This document shows, one piece after another, positions 43,691 to 51,787 of a stretch of 61,166 nt of DNA (its first letter is position 1; each line of letters starts with the position of its first letter). The stretch is from CAZGXI01 sp964529715 (GTDB lineage: Bacteria > Chloroflexota > Anaerolineae > Aggregatilineales > Ch27). The position numbers and the translations under genes were made by a program. Location: positions 1 to 61,166 of the forward strand of contig CAZGXI010000029.1 of the NCBI GenBank assembly GCA_964529715.1, given 5' to 3'. The notes under the pieces are model-generated. The model was not told the DNA's origin. It worked only from the letters and a program-made list of their open reading frames with translations, and did not search any database.

Positions 43691-43822
43691 ATGAAAGTAG
43701 AAGTCCTATTGAGCCAGATCGAGCTGTCATTGCGCGCACGCTTACAAGAGAAACTTGCTAGAATCACCGAATGCAAGCCTATTGAACCTGTATGTAGCAT
43801 GGGATGCAACAAGGGTAGCTGA
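43691..43822 (+). CDS. RiPP precursor peptide 1 (43 aa, possibly truncated core)
   Basis: 43 aa. Strong ribosome site AAGGAG six bases before the ATG. The leader region shares the pattern L-x3-E-x2-LR-x2-LQ-x-KL with two downstream peptides (ELSLRARLQEKLARITE). The core KPIEPVCSMGCNKGS aligns with KPFEGCQNGCSTGWC of peptide 2. Its TGA stop (43820-43822) falls exactly where peptides 2 and 3 have their last core Cys (TGT and TGC), followed by AAA where they have AGA. So it may be an ancestral third member cut short by one base change, or naturally short. It has Cys28 in the leader-core junction and two core Cys. The product could be modified by the rSAM enzyme downstream. Confidence 0.75.
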   Translation: MKVEVLLSQIELSLRARLQEKLARITECKPIEPVCSMGCNKGS

Positions 43823-43863
43823 AAACATTCAGGCTGCTGCGCTAACTACTTGAGGAGGAGGCC

Positions 43864-44028
43864 ATGCCAGCAAGTGTAGACCTGACTGAACCCGAGATGG
43901 TCTTGCGTTCCGAGTTGCAAGCAAAGTTAGCCAGCCTTATTGCAGTAAGTTCGCGCAAACCCTTTGAAGGGTGCCAAAACGGATGCAGTACAGGCTGGTG
44001 TAGATTCGACGATGAATCTGACGAATAG
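43864..44028 (+). CDS. RiPP precursor peptide 2 (54 aa)
   Basis: 54 aa with GGAGGAG three bases before the ATG. The N-terminal leader has the shared pattern (VLRSELQAKLASL), then the core KPFEGCQNGCSTGWCR with three Cys spaced C-x3-C-x4-C, and an acidic tail FDDESDE. The alternation of a conserved leader and a variable Cys-rich core is the hallmark of a ribosomal peptide precursor. It is the second of three small genes that directly precede a radical SAM/SPASM gene. Acidic residues at the C-terminus may be trimmed. Confidence 0.85.
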   Translation: MPASVDLTEPEMVLRSELQAKLASLIAVSSRKPFEGCQNGCSTGWCRFDDESDE

Positions 44029-44057
44029 GGCAAGTGATTTTGATAAGGGGGAGAGCC

Positions 44058-44219
44058 ATGCCTGGGAATACAGCGCTAAGCGAACAAGAAGTTCTGTTGC
44101 GTAACACACTACAGACCAAGCTAAACAAACTTGTAACTGCGAAACCCTTCGAAGACTGCGGCTGTGGGTGTTCAAACGGATACTGCAGAACGAATGAGCA
44201 CTTGGACACCGCATCTTAG
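44058..44219 (+). CDS. RiPP precursor peptide 3 (53 aa)
   Basis: 53 aa from the ATG at 44058, with GGGGGAG five bases upstream; a GTG in frame at 44034 is less likely. Leader LSEQEVLLRNTLQTKLNKL, then core KPFEDCGCGCSNGYCR with four Cys, sharing the KPFE-x-C, GCS-x-G-x-C pattern with peptide 2, and a short tail. The extra Cys (second) distinguishes it. It directly precedes the intergenic hairpin and rSAM gene. Confidence 0.85.
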   Translation: MPGNTALSEQEVLLRNTLQTKLNKLVTAKPFEDCGCGCSNGYCRTNEHLDTAS

Positions 44220-44253
44220 TTATAGCACAAACCTGGCTGTAAACTATTGCCTG

Positions 44254-44289
44254 AACTGACCTACATCAACCCACTGGTGTGGGTCAGTT
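44254..44289 (+). terminator. Intercistronic hairpin between precursor peptides and rSAM gene
   Basis: AACTGACC pairs with GGTCAGTT (eight pairs), with a small inner CAC/GTG stem, followed by T-TGTTA. The moderate stability and short U-run fit partial termination, lowering maturase transcripts below precursor transcripts. Confidence 0.6.
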
Positions 44290-44341
44290 TGTTATGAGTG
44301 CAGGCGTGTCGTCCGACAGCCCCACGACAGAAAGGTATCCG

Positions 44342-45427
44342 ATGTCTGCTTCGGAAAATACCCAACACCATCTTGAAAGTTTTGTCATAAGTGCCACCTT
44401 AGCCTGCAACCTTAGATGTATGCACTGTTATGTGAATGCAGGGGAACCTGCGCAATACGAGGTGTCAACTGAAGAGTTAATATCGGCAGTTGATCAGGCA
44501 ATCAACCTGGGGGCTGCCAGTTTTACATTTACTGGAGGTGAAGTTTTCTTGAGAAAAGACTTGCTAGAGGTCCTGCGATTTGTGGCGGATCGTGGCTGTA
44601 GCATAGGGTTTGAGACAAATGGGACCCTATTGACTGAGGAAAAAGTACAGACACTTGTAGATATCGACCCCAATATCTTTTTCGCCATCAGTTTAGACGG
44701 GATAACTCGACATACCCATGAAGCTTTTCGAGGTGTGCCGGGATGCTTTGATCTCACCATGAGAGGAATTTGCAACGTTGCAAAGGTGGGTGCACGGTTA
44801 CAAATCATTACCGTAATAAATACATTGAATGTACAGGAGTTGCCGGCTATTTATGATTTTTCCCAGAACGCTGTTGGCGCCGTCAGCCGTTTTCTGTTAA
44901 TATCTCCTGAGGGACGAGCGCGAGAACATGGGGATTTCACACTTCCTGCCGATAAAATTCACGAAATTTGTACAGACCTCATCTTTCCCTGGATGCGCGA
45001 AAATAAGCGAGTTCACATCGATATTCCTCTTGCCCTGATTCCTCCAGACCTGGATGCGTCTCCACGCTGTCCATCTGGAATATCCATGATGGGAATGAGT
45101 CAAGATGGCTATTTAGGCATATGCGGACGTATTAATGCTTCGCCAGAGCTTTCCGGCGGTCATATACATACACATTCTTTAGAAAGTGTCTGGAAATCAG
45201 ACCTCTTCGAGAAGATGCGGAATATATCGCATCAAAACCTGAAGGGCGTCTGCGGCAACTGTATAGCAGCATATATTTGCCGTGGGCGTTGCCGAGTCAG
45301 CGCCTATTTCATCTCGAACGGTGATTTTTATGCGCCCCACCCTGTCTGCCAGGCTTTCTATGCAGCTGGCCTGTTTCCGCGCTACGCTATGATCGAACCG
45401 GATTTGGACTCTAGCTACGAGTTTTGA
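44342..45427 (+). CDS. Radical SAM/SPASM RiPP maturase
   Basis: 361 aa from the ATG at 44342, chosen for its GAAAGG site; GTG 44279 and ATG 44294 lack one. The radical SAM CxxxCxxC is Cys22, Cys26, Cys29 (ACNLRCMHCY), followed by FTFTGGEVFLRKD, the SAM-binding GGE motif. A full SPASM domain follows: Cys243 and Cys261 (DGYLGIC), then Cys304, 307, 313 and 317 (C-x2-C-x5-C-x3-C) and Cys336, which bind two auxiliary clusters. This enzyme type makes thioether (sactionine), C-C or other crosslinks in ribosomal peptides. No PqqD/RRE domain is visible at its N-terminus, so leader recognition may be intrinsic. It overlaps the ABC ATPase gene by 4 bp. Confidence 0.95.
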   Translation: MSASENTQHHLESFVISATLACNLRCMHCYVNAGEPAQYEVSTEELISAVDQAINLGAASFTFTGGEVFLRKDLLEVLRFVADRGCSIGFETNGTLLTEEKVQTLVDIDPNIFFAISLDGITRHTHEAFRGVPGCFDLTMRGICNVAKVGARLQIITVINTLNVQELPAIYDFSQNAVGAVSRFLLISPEGRAREHGDFTLPADKIHEICTDLIFPWMRENKRVHIDIPLALIPPDLDASPRCPSGISMMGMSQDGYLGICGRINASPELSGGHIHTHSLESVWKSDLFEKMRNISHQNLKGVCGNCIAAYICRGRCRVSAYFISNGDFYAPHPVCQAFYAAGLFPRYAMIEPDLDSSYEF

Positions 45428-46434
45428 CCCAATTCGTTTTCGATGAAACAGGAGACGGCAACAAACCAGCCATGCCAGAGATCATCTGCGCGATCAAGAA
45501 TGTGACCAAAATCTATGCCCATGGCATCGTTGCTAATAAAGACATTTCGTTAAATGTCTATCGTGGAGAGACCTTCGGCTTGCTTGGGCCGAATGCCGCA
45601 GGAAAAACCACCCTCCTCAGGCAAATCGTCGGGCTGTCACGACCCACTTCTGGAAGGATTTATCTTGGTGGTCGAGACATTGTCGCCGACCCAGAAGTTA
45701 TTCCCACCATCGTCGGCTACTTGCCTCAATCGTTGAGAGCATTGAGAAGTTATCGGACCTGGGACGCTGTTTACTTCACCGGTTTGCTGAGGGGATTGCA
45801 GCAGTCTCAGGCTGCCGCACAGACGAACACTATCCTGGAACGCCTTCAGCTAACCGCGCTCAAAGATCGTGAGGTTGATAAACTTAGCGGTGGACAGAAG
45901 CAGCTTGTTGCGCTGGCGTCGGCCCTGATCGGTTATCGCCCTCTTCTTGTCCTGGATGAGCCGACAAGCAACCTCGACCCGCGTATCCGCCGTCAAGTCT
46001 GGGAGACATTGAGGCAGATACAGCAAGAGCATTCACTGACTATCATCCTTGTCACCCACAGTGTGCTGGAGGCCGAAAGCATCCTGACGCGCGTTGCACT
46101 GATCGATCGGGGATGTGTTATCGCTCAAGGCACGCCAGCCGAGTTGAAAGCCCAAGTGAGTGCCAAAGTTCGCCTAGAATTTCGCCTCAGTCATGCAAAC
46201 GGAAACATGCAAAGCATCGGGGGGATTCCTGTTGAGCCATTGCCAGATGGCCGCTGGCGTATCCGCGTTCAGAAAACTGATGTTTCCAAGGTTTTGGACG
46301 CCATTTTCAGAGAAGTGGCCGCAGACGTTGTGGAAGACTTTCAGATCATCATGCCATCTCTAGAAGATGTATATATTACTTTGACGGGTAGTAAGCTGGG
46401 AATATCCCCACACGAGGAACCAGCTAACAGGTAA
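45424..46434 (+). CDS. ABC transporter ATP-binding protein (RiPP exporter)
   Basis: 336 aa from the TTG at 45424 overlapping the rSAM stop; an ATG at 45472 (MPEIICAIKN) also fits an N-terminus, but neither has a strong ribosome site. Walker A GPNAAGKTTLLRQ, signature LSGGQKQL, Walker B LLVLDEPTS and the H-loop ILVTHSVLEAES are complete. The C-terminal 90 residues form a DrrA/CcmA-type extension. It powers the permease encoded next and is likely to export the modified peptide or give self-resistance. There is no C39 peptidase domain, so leader removal needs another enzyme. Confidence 0.93.
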   Translation: MTQFVFDETGDGNKPAMPEIICAIKNVTKIYAHGIVANKDISLNVYRGETFGLLGPNAAGKTTLLRQIVGLSRPTSGRIYLGGRDIVADPEVIPTIVGYLPQSLRALRSYRTWDAVYFTGLLRGLQQSQAAAQTNTILERLQLTALKDREVDKLSGGQKQLVALASALIGYRPLLVLDEPTSNLDPRIRRQVWETLRQIQQEHSLTIILVTHSVLEAESILTRVALIDRGCVIAQGTPAELKAQVSAKVRLEFRLSHANGNMQSIGGIPVEPLPDGRWRIRVQKTDVSKVLDAIFREVAADVVEDFQIIMPSLEDVYITLTGSKLGISPHEEPANR

Positions 46435-46440
46435 AATACC

Positions 46441-47202
46441 ATGACGGGAAACGCACTAAGCACATGGTTTCGCGTGTTCAGGTTGATCCTGAGGGCACAG
46501 CTTTTTGTTGTTCGGACGTCCTGGTTAGCCTACCTGCTGATGATGACACTTCAGCCAATAACGTTGCTATTATTGCTGTATTTCCTCTTTGCCTCTGAGG
46601 CCCCCGAAACAATTTTCTATATCATTTCAGGCAACATGGTGATGGCCCTGAGTTTAAATTCGATGTTGGCGTTAGGGCAGGAGTTAGGTTGGATGAAGGC
46701 AGAAAACGCCCTGGACTATTATGCGACCTTGCCGATTCCAAAGTCGGCGCTCATCTTTGCGATAGTAACCCGATCGATTGTTATCTCGTTTATCCCAATT
46801 ATGATTATTTTTCTCCTGGCCTCTCTTTTATTTGGCGTCTCCATCGCACCAAGCCCACTATTCTTGCTTGCCGTCGCCATCAGTGGATATTCTATGGCAG
46901 GAGTTGGAGCGATTATCGGATTCTACAGTCCTGATGGCCGCACATCGAGTCTGTTAACCCAGATTGTGCAGCCGATCATCGTGTTTCTCTCGCCGGTGTT
47001 CGTGCCCTTTGAACAGTTGCCGGCTATATTTCAGTGGACCTCGCATTTCATTCCGACAACTTATGTCGCTAAGGCGATCCGCGACACACTCGCTAACCAG
47101 ATCACCGGGTCTACCTGGGCAAGTATTCTTGTTGTATTTGGAATTACAATAGCAACCTTATTGTTCATCGAGAAAGGGCTGGATTGGCGCGGGGGAGAGT
47201 GA
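46441..47202 (+). CDS. ABC-2-type permease (RiPP exporter)
   Basis: 253 aa with six hydrophobic segments (YLLMMTLQPITLLLLLYFLF and AIVTRSIVISFIPIMIIFLL among them), typical ABC-2 layout with a long cytoplasmic N-terminus. It starts 6 bp after the ATPase stop, so the two form one transporter. The last helix and C-terminal ILVVFGITIATLLFIEKGLD match the family. Confidence 0.88.
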   Translation: MTGNALSTWFRVFRLILRAQLFVVRTSWLAYLLMMTLQPITLLLLLYFLFASEAPETIFYIISGNMVMALSLNSMLALGQELGWMKAENALDYYATLPIPKSALIFAIVTRSIVISFIPIMIIFLLASLLFGVSIAPSPLFLLAVAISGYSMAGVGAIIGFYSPDGRTSSLLTQIVQPIIVFLSPVFVPFEQLPAIFQWTSHFIPTTYVAKAIRDTLANQITGSTWASILVVFGITIATLLFIEKGLDWRGGE

Positions 47203-47245
47203 ACGGCACTTATCATCCCGGACTTCAATAAAACAGGTTAATAAT

Positions 47246-47821
47246 ATGTCCATCGCAGTAATTGTCGAGTATATTTTATATCATAATATACATACAGTTG
47301 TAGATCTGGGATGCGGCTCAGCGCTGCTTTCTTCGCGTATAAAGGAGCAGTGTCCACAATCATCTGTAATCGGAATCGATTTTCACTTTAAATCATTTTT
47401 TAGCTCTCCTCATTCTTCAACACATTATATCGTTGCAGATGCACTCAACGTCCCTCTAGCTGGACGGAGTGTTGGCGCCATCATCTGTAAAGCACTACTC
47501 CGAAATGTTACGTATCCAGAGTTGGTTTTGAGGGAGGCCTCTCGCATTTTGTGCAAACATGGTTATCTTTTCATTCATGAGGGTCATCGAATACCTGAAA
47601 GACGGTTCTACGATATGAAGAGCGAGTTAGCAGCTTCAGGGTTATTAGGTCCGCGCCATCCTGGCTTCGATGTATCCCTGTTAAAGAGTCAGTTAGCGAA
47701 TTGTGGCTTTGAAACTGAAGACCCTATACCTGCGGGAACGTCTTGCTTTGCGTCGCCACCCTACACACGGCAAGATTACACCTCAGAAGCATTTCTACTC
47801 ATAGCGCAGAAACAGTTTTGA
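47246..47821 (+). CDS. Class I SAM methyltransferase (RiPP cluster)
   Basis: 191 aa. It begins with a short helix, then the SAM motif HTVVDLGCGSALLSSRIKEQ; the acidic strand VIGIDF is next, followed by DALNVPLAGRSVGAII and LREASRILCKHGYLFIHEG, the usual core of a minimal Rossmann methyltransferase. It follows the permease by 43 bp and ends just before the right flanking repeat, so it belongs to the island. In RiPP pathways such enzymes methylate termini or side chains; no substrate evidence is visible. Codon use is AT-richer than genes outside the island. Confidence 0.85.
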   Translation: MSIAVIVEYILYHNIHTVVDLGCGSALLSSRIKEQCPQSSVIGIDFHFKSFFSSPHSSTHYIVADALNVPLAGRSVGAIICKALLRNVTYPELVLREASRILCKHGYLFIHEGHRIPERRFYDMKSELAASGLLGPRHPGFDVSLLKSQLANCGFETEDPIPAGTSCFASPPYTRQDYTSEAFLLIAQKQF

Positions 47822-47838
47822 CCTGTAGACACCATGTA

Positions 47839-47874
47839 GCCCGCCGCCGATCCGGGTTTAACATAGCCCTAACC
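47839..47874. repeat. Right flanking direct repeat of the RiPP island
   Basis: Second copy of the 36-bp repeat, starting 18 bp past the methyltransferase stop. See the left copy for the match. Confidence 0.85.
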
Positions 47875-47989
47875 GGGCCTTAAAGCAGCGATCACGGCAC
47901 TTTAAACCAGGGTGGTAGCAATCGCCCGCCAGCTATGGTATAGTGGGTTCGCACGCCGAAAGTTTACCTGTATGAGGAGAAAGTAAAAA

Positions 47990-49372
47990 ATGAAGGGTCA
48001 TCGCATCCTGACTTTCGTTCTCGCCCTGGCGCTGCTGCTCAGCCTGGCCCCCCTGGCTGGCGCGCAAGGCGAAGCTCGCGCCACCTTTAGTCTGCCCACC
48101 ACGCCCGCAACCGAGGGGCCGCTGGCGGGCGTCGATCCCAGCGGGGCGACGGTGGTTTACTGGCACCAGCACAGCGGCGACCGTGAAACCGTGCTCAACG
48201 AAATGGTGGCCGAATTCAACGAAGGCAACCCCTGGGGCATCACCGTCGAGGCCAGCAACCAGGGCGGCTATGGCGACATCTATGAGAAGATGATCGCCGG
48301 CATCGCCAGCGGCGAACTGCCCAACCTCGTCGTGGCCTATCAGAACAACGCCGCCGCCTATGCCCAGGAAGAGGCCCTGGTTGACCTGAATATCTACGTG
48401 GACGACCCGCAGTGGGGTCTCAACGAGGCCGAACGCGCCGACTTCATCCCGGCCATCTTCGAGCAGGACATCAACCCGCAGTTCAATAATGCCCGCCTGG
48501 GCTTCCCGCCCAACCGCTCGATGGAATCGCTGTACGTCAACCTGGACGGGCTGGCCGAACTGGGGTACGACGCGCCACCGACCACCTGGGCCGAATTCCA
48601 GGAAATGGCCTGCGCCTGGACCGAGAGCGGTGAGAACCGCGTTGGTTACAGCGTCCGCACCGATGCCAGCTTCATCGCTGCGGCGGCCTTCTCCCTGGGC
48701 GGCGACATCTTTGACTACGAAAACATCGAGTACAACTACACCGGCGAGGAAGTCGCCTACGTGCTGGGCATCCTGCAAGACATGATCGAGCAGGGCTGCG
48801 CCAACCGCATCGCCGAGAACTACGCCGACCAGAACGACTTCGCCGCCAGCCGGAACCTGTTCTACATCGGCTCCAGCTCTGGCCTGCCCTTCGTGGCATC
48901 GGCGATTGCCGAAAGCGAAGCGGGTGAGTTCAACTGGACCATCGCCCCGCTGCCTTACGCCGACGAGCAGTTCGGCCAGACCACCCCGACCCAGGACCTC
49001 TACGGCGCTTCGGTGTCCATTCCGGTGACGACGCCCGAACAGCAGCTTGCCGCCTGGCTGTTCGTCCGCTGGTTCACCGAGCCAGAGCAGATGATTCGGT
49101 GGGCACAGGCCAGCCAGTACTTCACCCCGCGCATCAGCGTGGCCGAACAACTGGCCGCCGAATACCTGGAGACCAATCCGCAGTACGCCGCTGCGTATGA
49201 AGTCCTCAACGCCAGTAACGTCAAGGTCGAACCGCCTATCGCCAGCTATGACCCGGTTCGCCGTCGCGCCACCGAACTGTTCAATGCCATCCTGGACGGC
49301 GCGGACGTGGCCGAGACGCTCGCCACGCTGACCGAGGAAGCCAACCAGATTTTGGCCGAGTTCTCGATGTAA
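47990..49372 (+). CDS. Extracellular sugar-type solute-binding protein (ABC SBP family 1)
   Basis: 460 aa, full length for a family 1 extracellular binding protein. Signal peptide MKGHRILTFVLALALLLSLA is followed by the first lobe (VVYWHQHSGDRETVLNEMVA, GGYGDIYEKMIAGIASGELP) and the family stretch GFPPNRSMESLYVNLDGLAE, RVGYSVRTDASFIAAAAFSL and PTQDLYGASVSIPVTTPEQQ. It would bind a sugar, oligosaccharide or glycerol phosphate and pass it to membrane permeases. No permease or ATPase gene lies next to it. The stop is followed by a terminator hairpin, so it stands alone. Confidence 0.93.
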   Translation: MKGHRILTFVLALALLLSLAPLAGAQGEARATFSLPTTPATEGPLAGVDPSGATVVYWHQHSGDRETVLNEMVAEFNEGNPWGITVEASNQGGYGDIYEKMIAGIASGELPNLVVAYQNNAAAYAQEEALVDLNIYVDDPQWGLNEAERADFIPAIFEQDINPQFNNARLGFPPNRSMESLYVNLDGLAELGYDAPPTTWAEFQEMACAWTESGENRVGYSVRTDASFIAAAAFSLGGDIFDYENIEYNYTGEEVAYVLGILQDMIEQGCANRIAENYADQNDFAASRNLFYIGSSSGLPFVASAIAESEAGEFNWTIAPLPYADEQFGQTTPTQDLYGASVSIPVTTPEQQLAAWLFVRWFTEPEQMIRWAQASQYFTPRISVAEQLAAEYLETNPQYAAAYEVLNASNVKVEPPIASYDPVRRRATELFNAILDGADVAETLATLTEEANQILAEFSM

Positions 49373-49422
49373 GCGCAGCAGCGTCGCCGGGGAGCAATCC
49401 CCGTTCCGGCAGCAGAACACCG

Positions 49423-49457
49423 TCGGGGCGGCCAGGGGGTCGCCCCGATATATTTTT
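49423..49457 (+). terminator. Rho-independent terminator after the SBP gene
   Basis: TCGGGGCG, ten-nt loop, CGCCCCGA gives eight pairs, followed by TATATTTTTC. It also lies between two converging genes. Confidence 0.85.
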
Positions 49458-49471
49458 CACCGAAAATGAGC

Positions 49472-51694
49472 TTACCCTAAAAGAATGCCGTTGTTCACTA
49501 TATCGGATGCCGGATTGCCGCCCAGCGCAGCCAGCCGGACGCTGAATGTACTGCCCTGCCCCATCCGACTGGTCACGCTGATCTGACCGCCGTGCAGTGT
49601 CACGATGTCTCTGGCAATGGTCAGTTCCAGCCCGGTGCGCATCACCCCGCCTTCGCTGGGGTGGTGAAACGGCTGGAAGATCAGAGGCAGTTCGTCCGGC
49701 GGGATGCCCGCTCCCTCGTCGCGCACATACAGGACCACGTAGCGCGCGTCGGCGGCAGGTTCTTCCACCACTTCCACCCACACCGATTTGCCTGCCGGGG
49801 TAAAGCTGATGGCATTGTCGATCAAAATTGCCAGCAGGCGGGCGATGCGCACCGGATCGACCCACACCCGCAACGGCGTTTTCGGCAGCGTCACTTCCAG
49901 GCGAACCTGTTTGCGCTCAGCGATGGCCCGCTCCCGATGCAGCACGTCGCTCACCAGGCTTTGTAGCACCACGCGGCTCCAGCGCACTTCCACCGCGCCC
50001 TGCTCGAAGTGCGAGACTTCCAGCATATCTTCCACCATGCTGTTCAGGTGGGCCGTCACCTGGTCCATCACGCCCAGGTGATCTTCCAGGCGCTGCGGCT
50101 GGCGGCGGGCCAGGTACAGGCGCGTGATCAGGTTGGTGATGGGATGGCGCAGTTCGTGGGCGGCGTTGGTGATGAAACGGTACTGCCGTTCCACCAATTG
50201 TTTTTCCTGGGTGATGTCGCGCACAACGGTCACGATCCGCAGAGGCGATTCGCCACGCTCGCTGATCAGGGCGATGGTCAGCCCGGCGATAAAGGAAGAA
50301 CCGTCTTTGCGGCGCAAGGGGGCTTCATCCCACCACACGCCGTTGACCCGCGACCCTCGTCGGCTGCTGCCGGCCTCGACCGGAGACGAGTGGTCCGCCT
50401 CCGCCGCGTGCAGGATCGAGACCGGCTGGCCGATCAATTCCTCCGGCTGGTAGCCGGTCAGGCGACACAGGGCCTTGTTGACGTAAACGATGTTGTAGCC
50501 TTCGGTGTAAAAGATGCCCTCGCCCGTCGAACCCAGGATGGCAGACAGTTTGGCCTGCTCGCCTTTCAACTGGGCGAACAGGCGCGCATTTTGAATCGCC
50601 AGGCCGGCCTGGTCGGCGAACGCCTGAAGCTGCTCGGCGTGCACCTGGGTAAACGTGCCGGGCTGGGCGCTGTTGAGGTTGAGGAAGCCGACTACCTCCC
50701 CGCCCGCCCGGATCGGCGCACCGACGTAGGAGCGAATCCAGTGTCCCTGGGGAAGGTCTATCCAGCCGGGGAACGTCTGCGTATCCGATATGACCAGCGG
50801 CCTGCCCGTCTGGCTCATCTGGTAGAAGGTGGGGGTATCAGCCACGCGAAACCGCTCGGCAGCCACCGAGAAGTTGCGTTCCTGCTGGCCGCGTGCGTGG
50901 GCAACCGTCACCACCTCGTCATTTTCCAGGCGCATCACTGTGGCCGTATCGTGCGGCGGCACTACCCGCGCCACCAGCTCCAGGATGCGACCCATCAGGT
51001 CGTTCAGGTCCAGGGTGCTATTGAGCACTGAAGCAGTGTCGCGCAGGGCTTCGGCCAGGGCGCGCTGCTCGTGCTCGGCGGCTTCCATCTGCTTGCGCAC
51101 GGTGATGTCACGCAGGATGACGGTAAAGATCAGGCGTCCGTTGCGGGTGCTCTTCGCAATCGACGCCTCGGCGGGGAACTCCGTCCCGTCCTTGCGCAGC
51201 CCGAAAATCTCCTGTCGCTCGGCCATGCGCCGGGAAGACGCTTCACCGGCGGCGAAAGCGCCCATATGTCGTCGGTGGGCCTCGATGCTGCGCGTAGGCA
51301 GCAGCAGGTCGAGCGGCTGGCCCAGCACCTCCTCGGCCTGAAAGCCGAAAATCTCCTCCGCGCCCTTGTTGAACAGGATAATGCGCTGCTCTTCGTCCAG
51401 GGCAATGATCGCGTCGGCGGCCACGTCGAACAGGTTGGAAAAGTACTGTTCGGTGGCGCGGCGCTCAGATTCGCTGCGCTGGCGGGCTTTCAGCGCCCAG
51501 CTCATCAGCAGGTACAGCAACAGCGCACTGGCTACCGCCGCCAACAGCCCGCACATCAGGCGCAACAAACTACCCAGGGCCGGATCGGTGACGTAAATGG
51601 TCAATAGCCGATCCGAAAAAATCACCCACAGGCAGGCCAACAGCAAATACACCAGGCTGATGCGCAGGGCAGGCGGACGGCGAAGTGACGACAT
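49472..51694 (-). CDS. Membrane-bound PAS-GAF-PAS sensor histidine kinase
   Basis: 740 aa. Two N-terminal membrane helices (LRISLVYLLLACLWVIF and LLRLMCGLLAAVASALLLYL), then a PAS domain (about 85-200: LFNKGAEEIFGFQAEEVLGQ), a GAF domain (about 215-360), a second PAS (about 375-490: GTGEG/STGEGIFYTEG-type, YVNKALCRLTGYQPEELIGQ), HisKA with FITNAAHELRHPITNLITRL, and HATPase_c with LLAILIDNAISFTPAG, RDEGAGIPPDELP and HLG-type GGQISVTSRMGQGSTFSV. The G2 box reads MRTGLELTIA, a typical GLGL replaced by GLEL. Signals may be redox, light or ligand; no regulator is adjacent. Confidence 0.9.
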   Translation of the reverse strand: MSSLRRPPALRISLVYLLLACLWVIFSDRLLTIYVTDPALGSLLRLMCGLLAAVASALLLYLLMSWALKARQRSESERRATEQYFSNLFDVAADAIIALDEEQRIILFNKGAEEIFGFQAEEVLGQPLDLLLPTRSIEAHRRHMGAFAAGEASSRRMAERQEIFGLRKDGTEFPAEASIAKSTRNGRLIFTVILRDITVRKQMEAAEHEQRALAEALRDTASVLNSTLDLNDLMGRILELVARVVPPHDTATVMRLENDEVVTVAHARGQQERNFSVAAERFRVADTPTFYQMSQTGRPLVISDTQTFPGWIDLPQGHWIRSYVGAPIRAGGEVVGFLNLNSAQPGTFTQVHAEQLQAFADQAGLAIQNARLFAQLKGEQAKLSAILGSTGEGIFYTEGYNIVYVNKALCRLTGYQPEELIGQPVSILHAAEADHSSPVEAGSSRRGSRVNGVWWDEAPLRRKDGSSFIAGLTIALISERGESPLRIVTVVRDITQEKQLVERQYRFITNAAHELRHPITNLITRLYLARRQPQRLEDHLGVMDQVTAHLNSMVEDMLEVSHFEQGAVEVRWSRVVLQSLVSDVLHRERAIAERKQVRLEVTLPKTPLRVWVDPVRIARLLAILIDNAISFTPAGKSVWVEVVEEPAADARYVVLYVRDEGAGIPPDELPLIFQPFHHPSEGGVMRTGLELTIARDIVTLHGGQISVTSRMGQGSTFSVRLAALGGNPASDIVNNGILLG

Positions 51695-51787
51695 AGTTGG
51701 CTACAGGCGCCCGCACACCGATAAAAACACAGGCCGACGCCACCCTAAAGATAGCACGCTTTTAAAAATCGGGCACGCCAGCGGCGC

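Noticed and set aside
43452..47874. Insertion sequence or prophage
   Set aside because: No transposase, integrase or phage genes inside the repeats; the island is only RiPP genes, so mobility is left unproven.
47933..49420. Minus-strand open frame (495 codons) over the SBP gene
   Set aside because: Antisense shadow of a clear binding-protein gene, with compositional rather than protein-like sequence.
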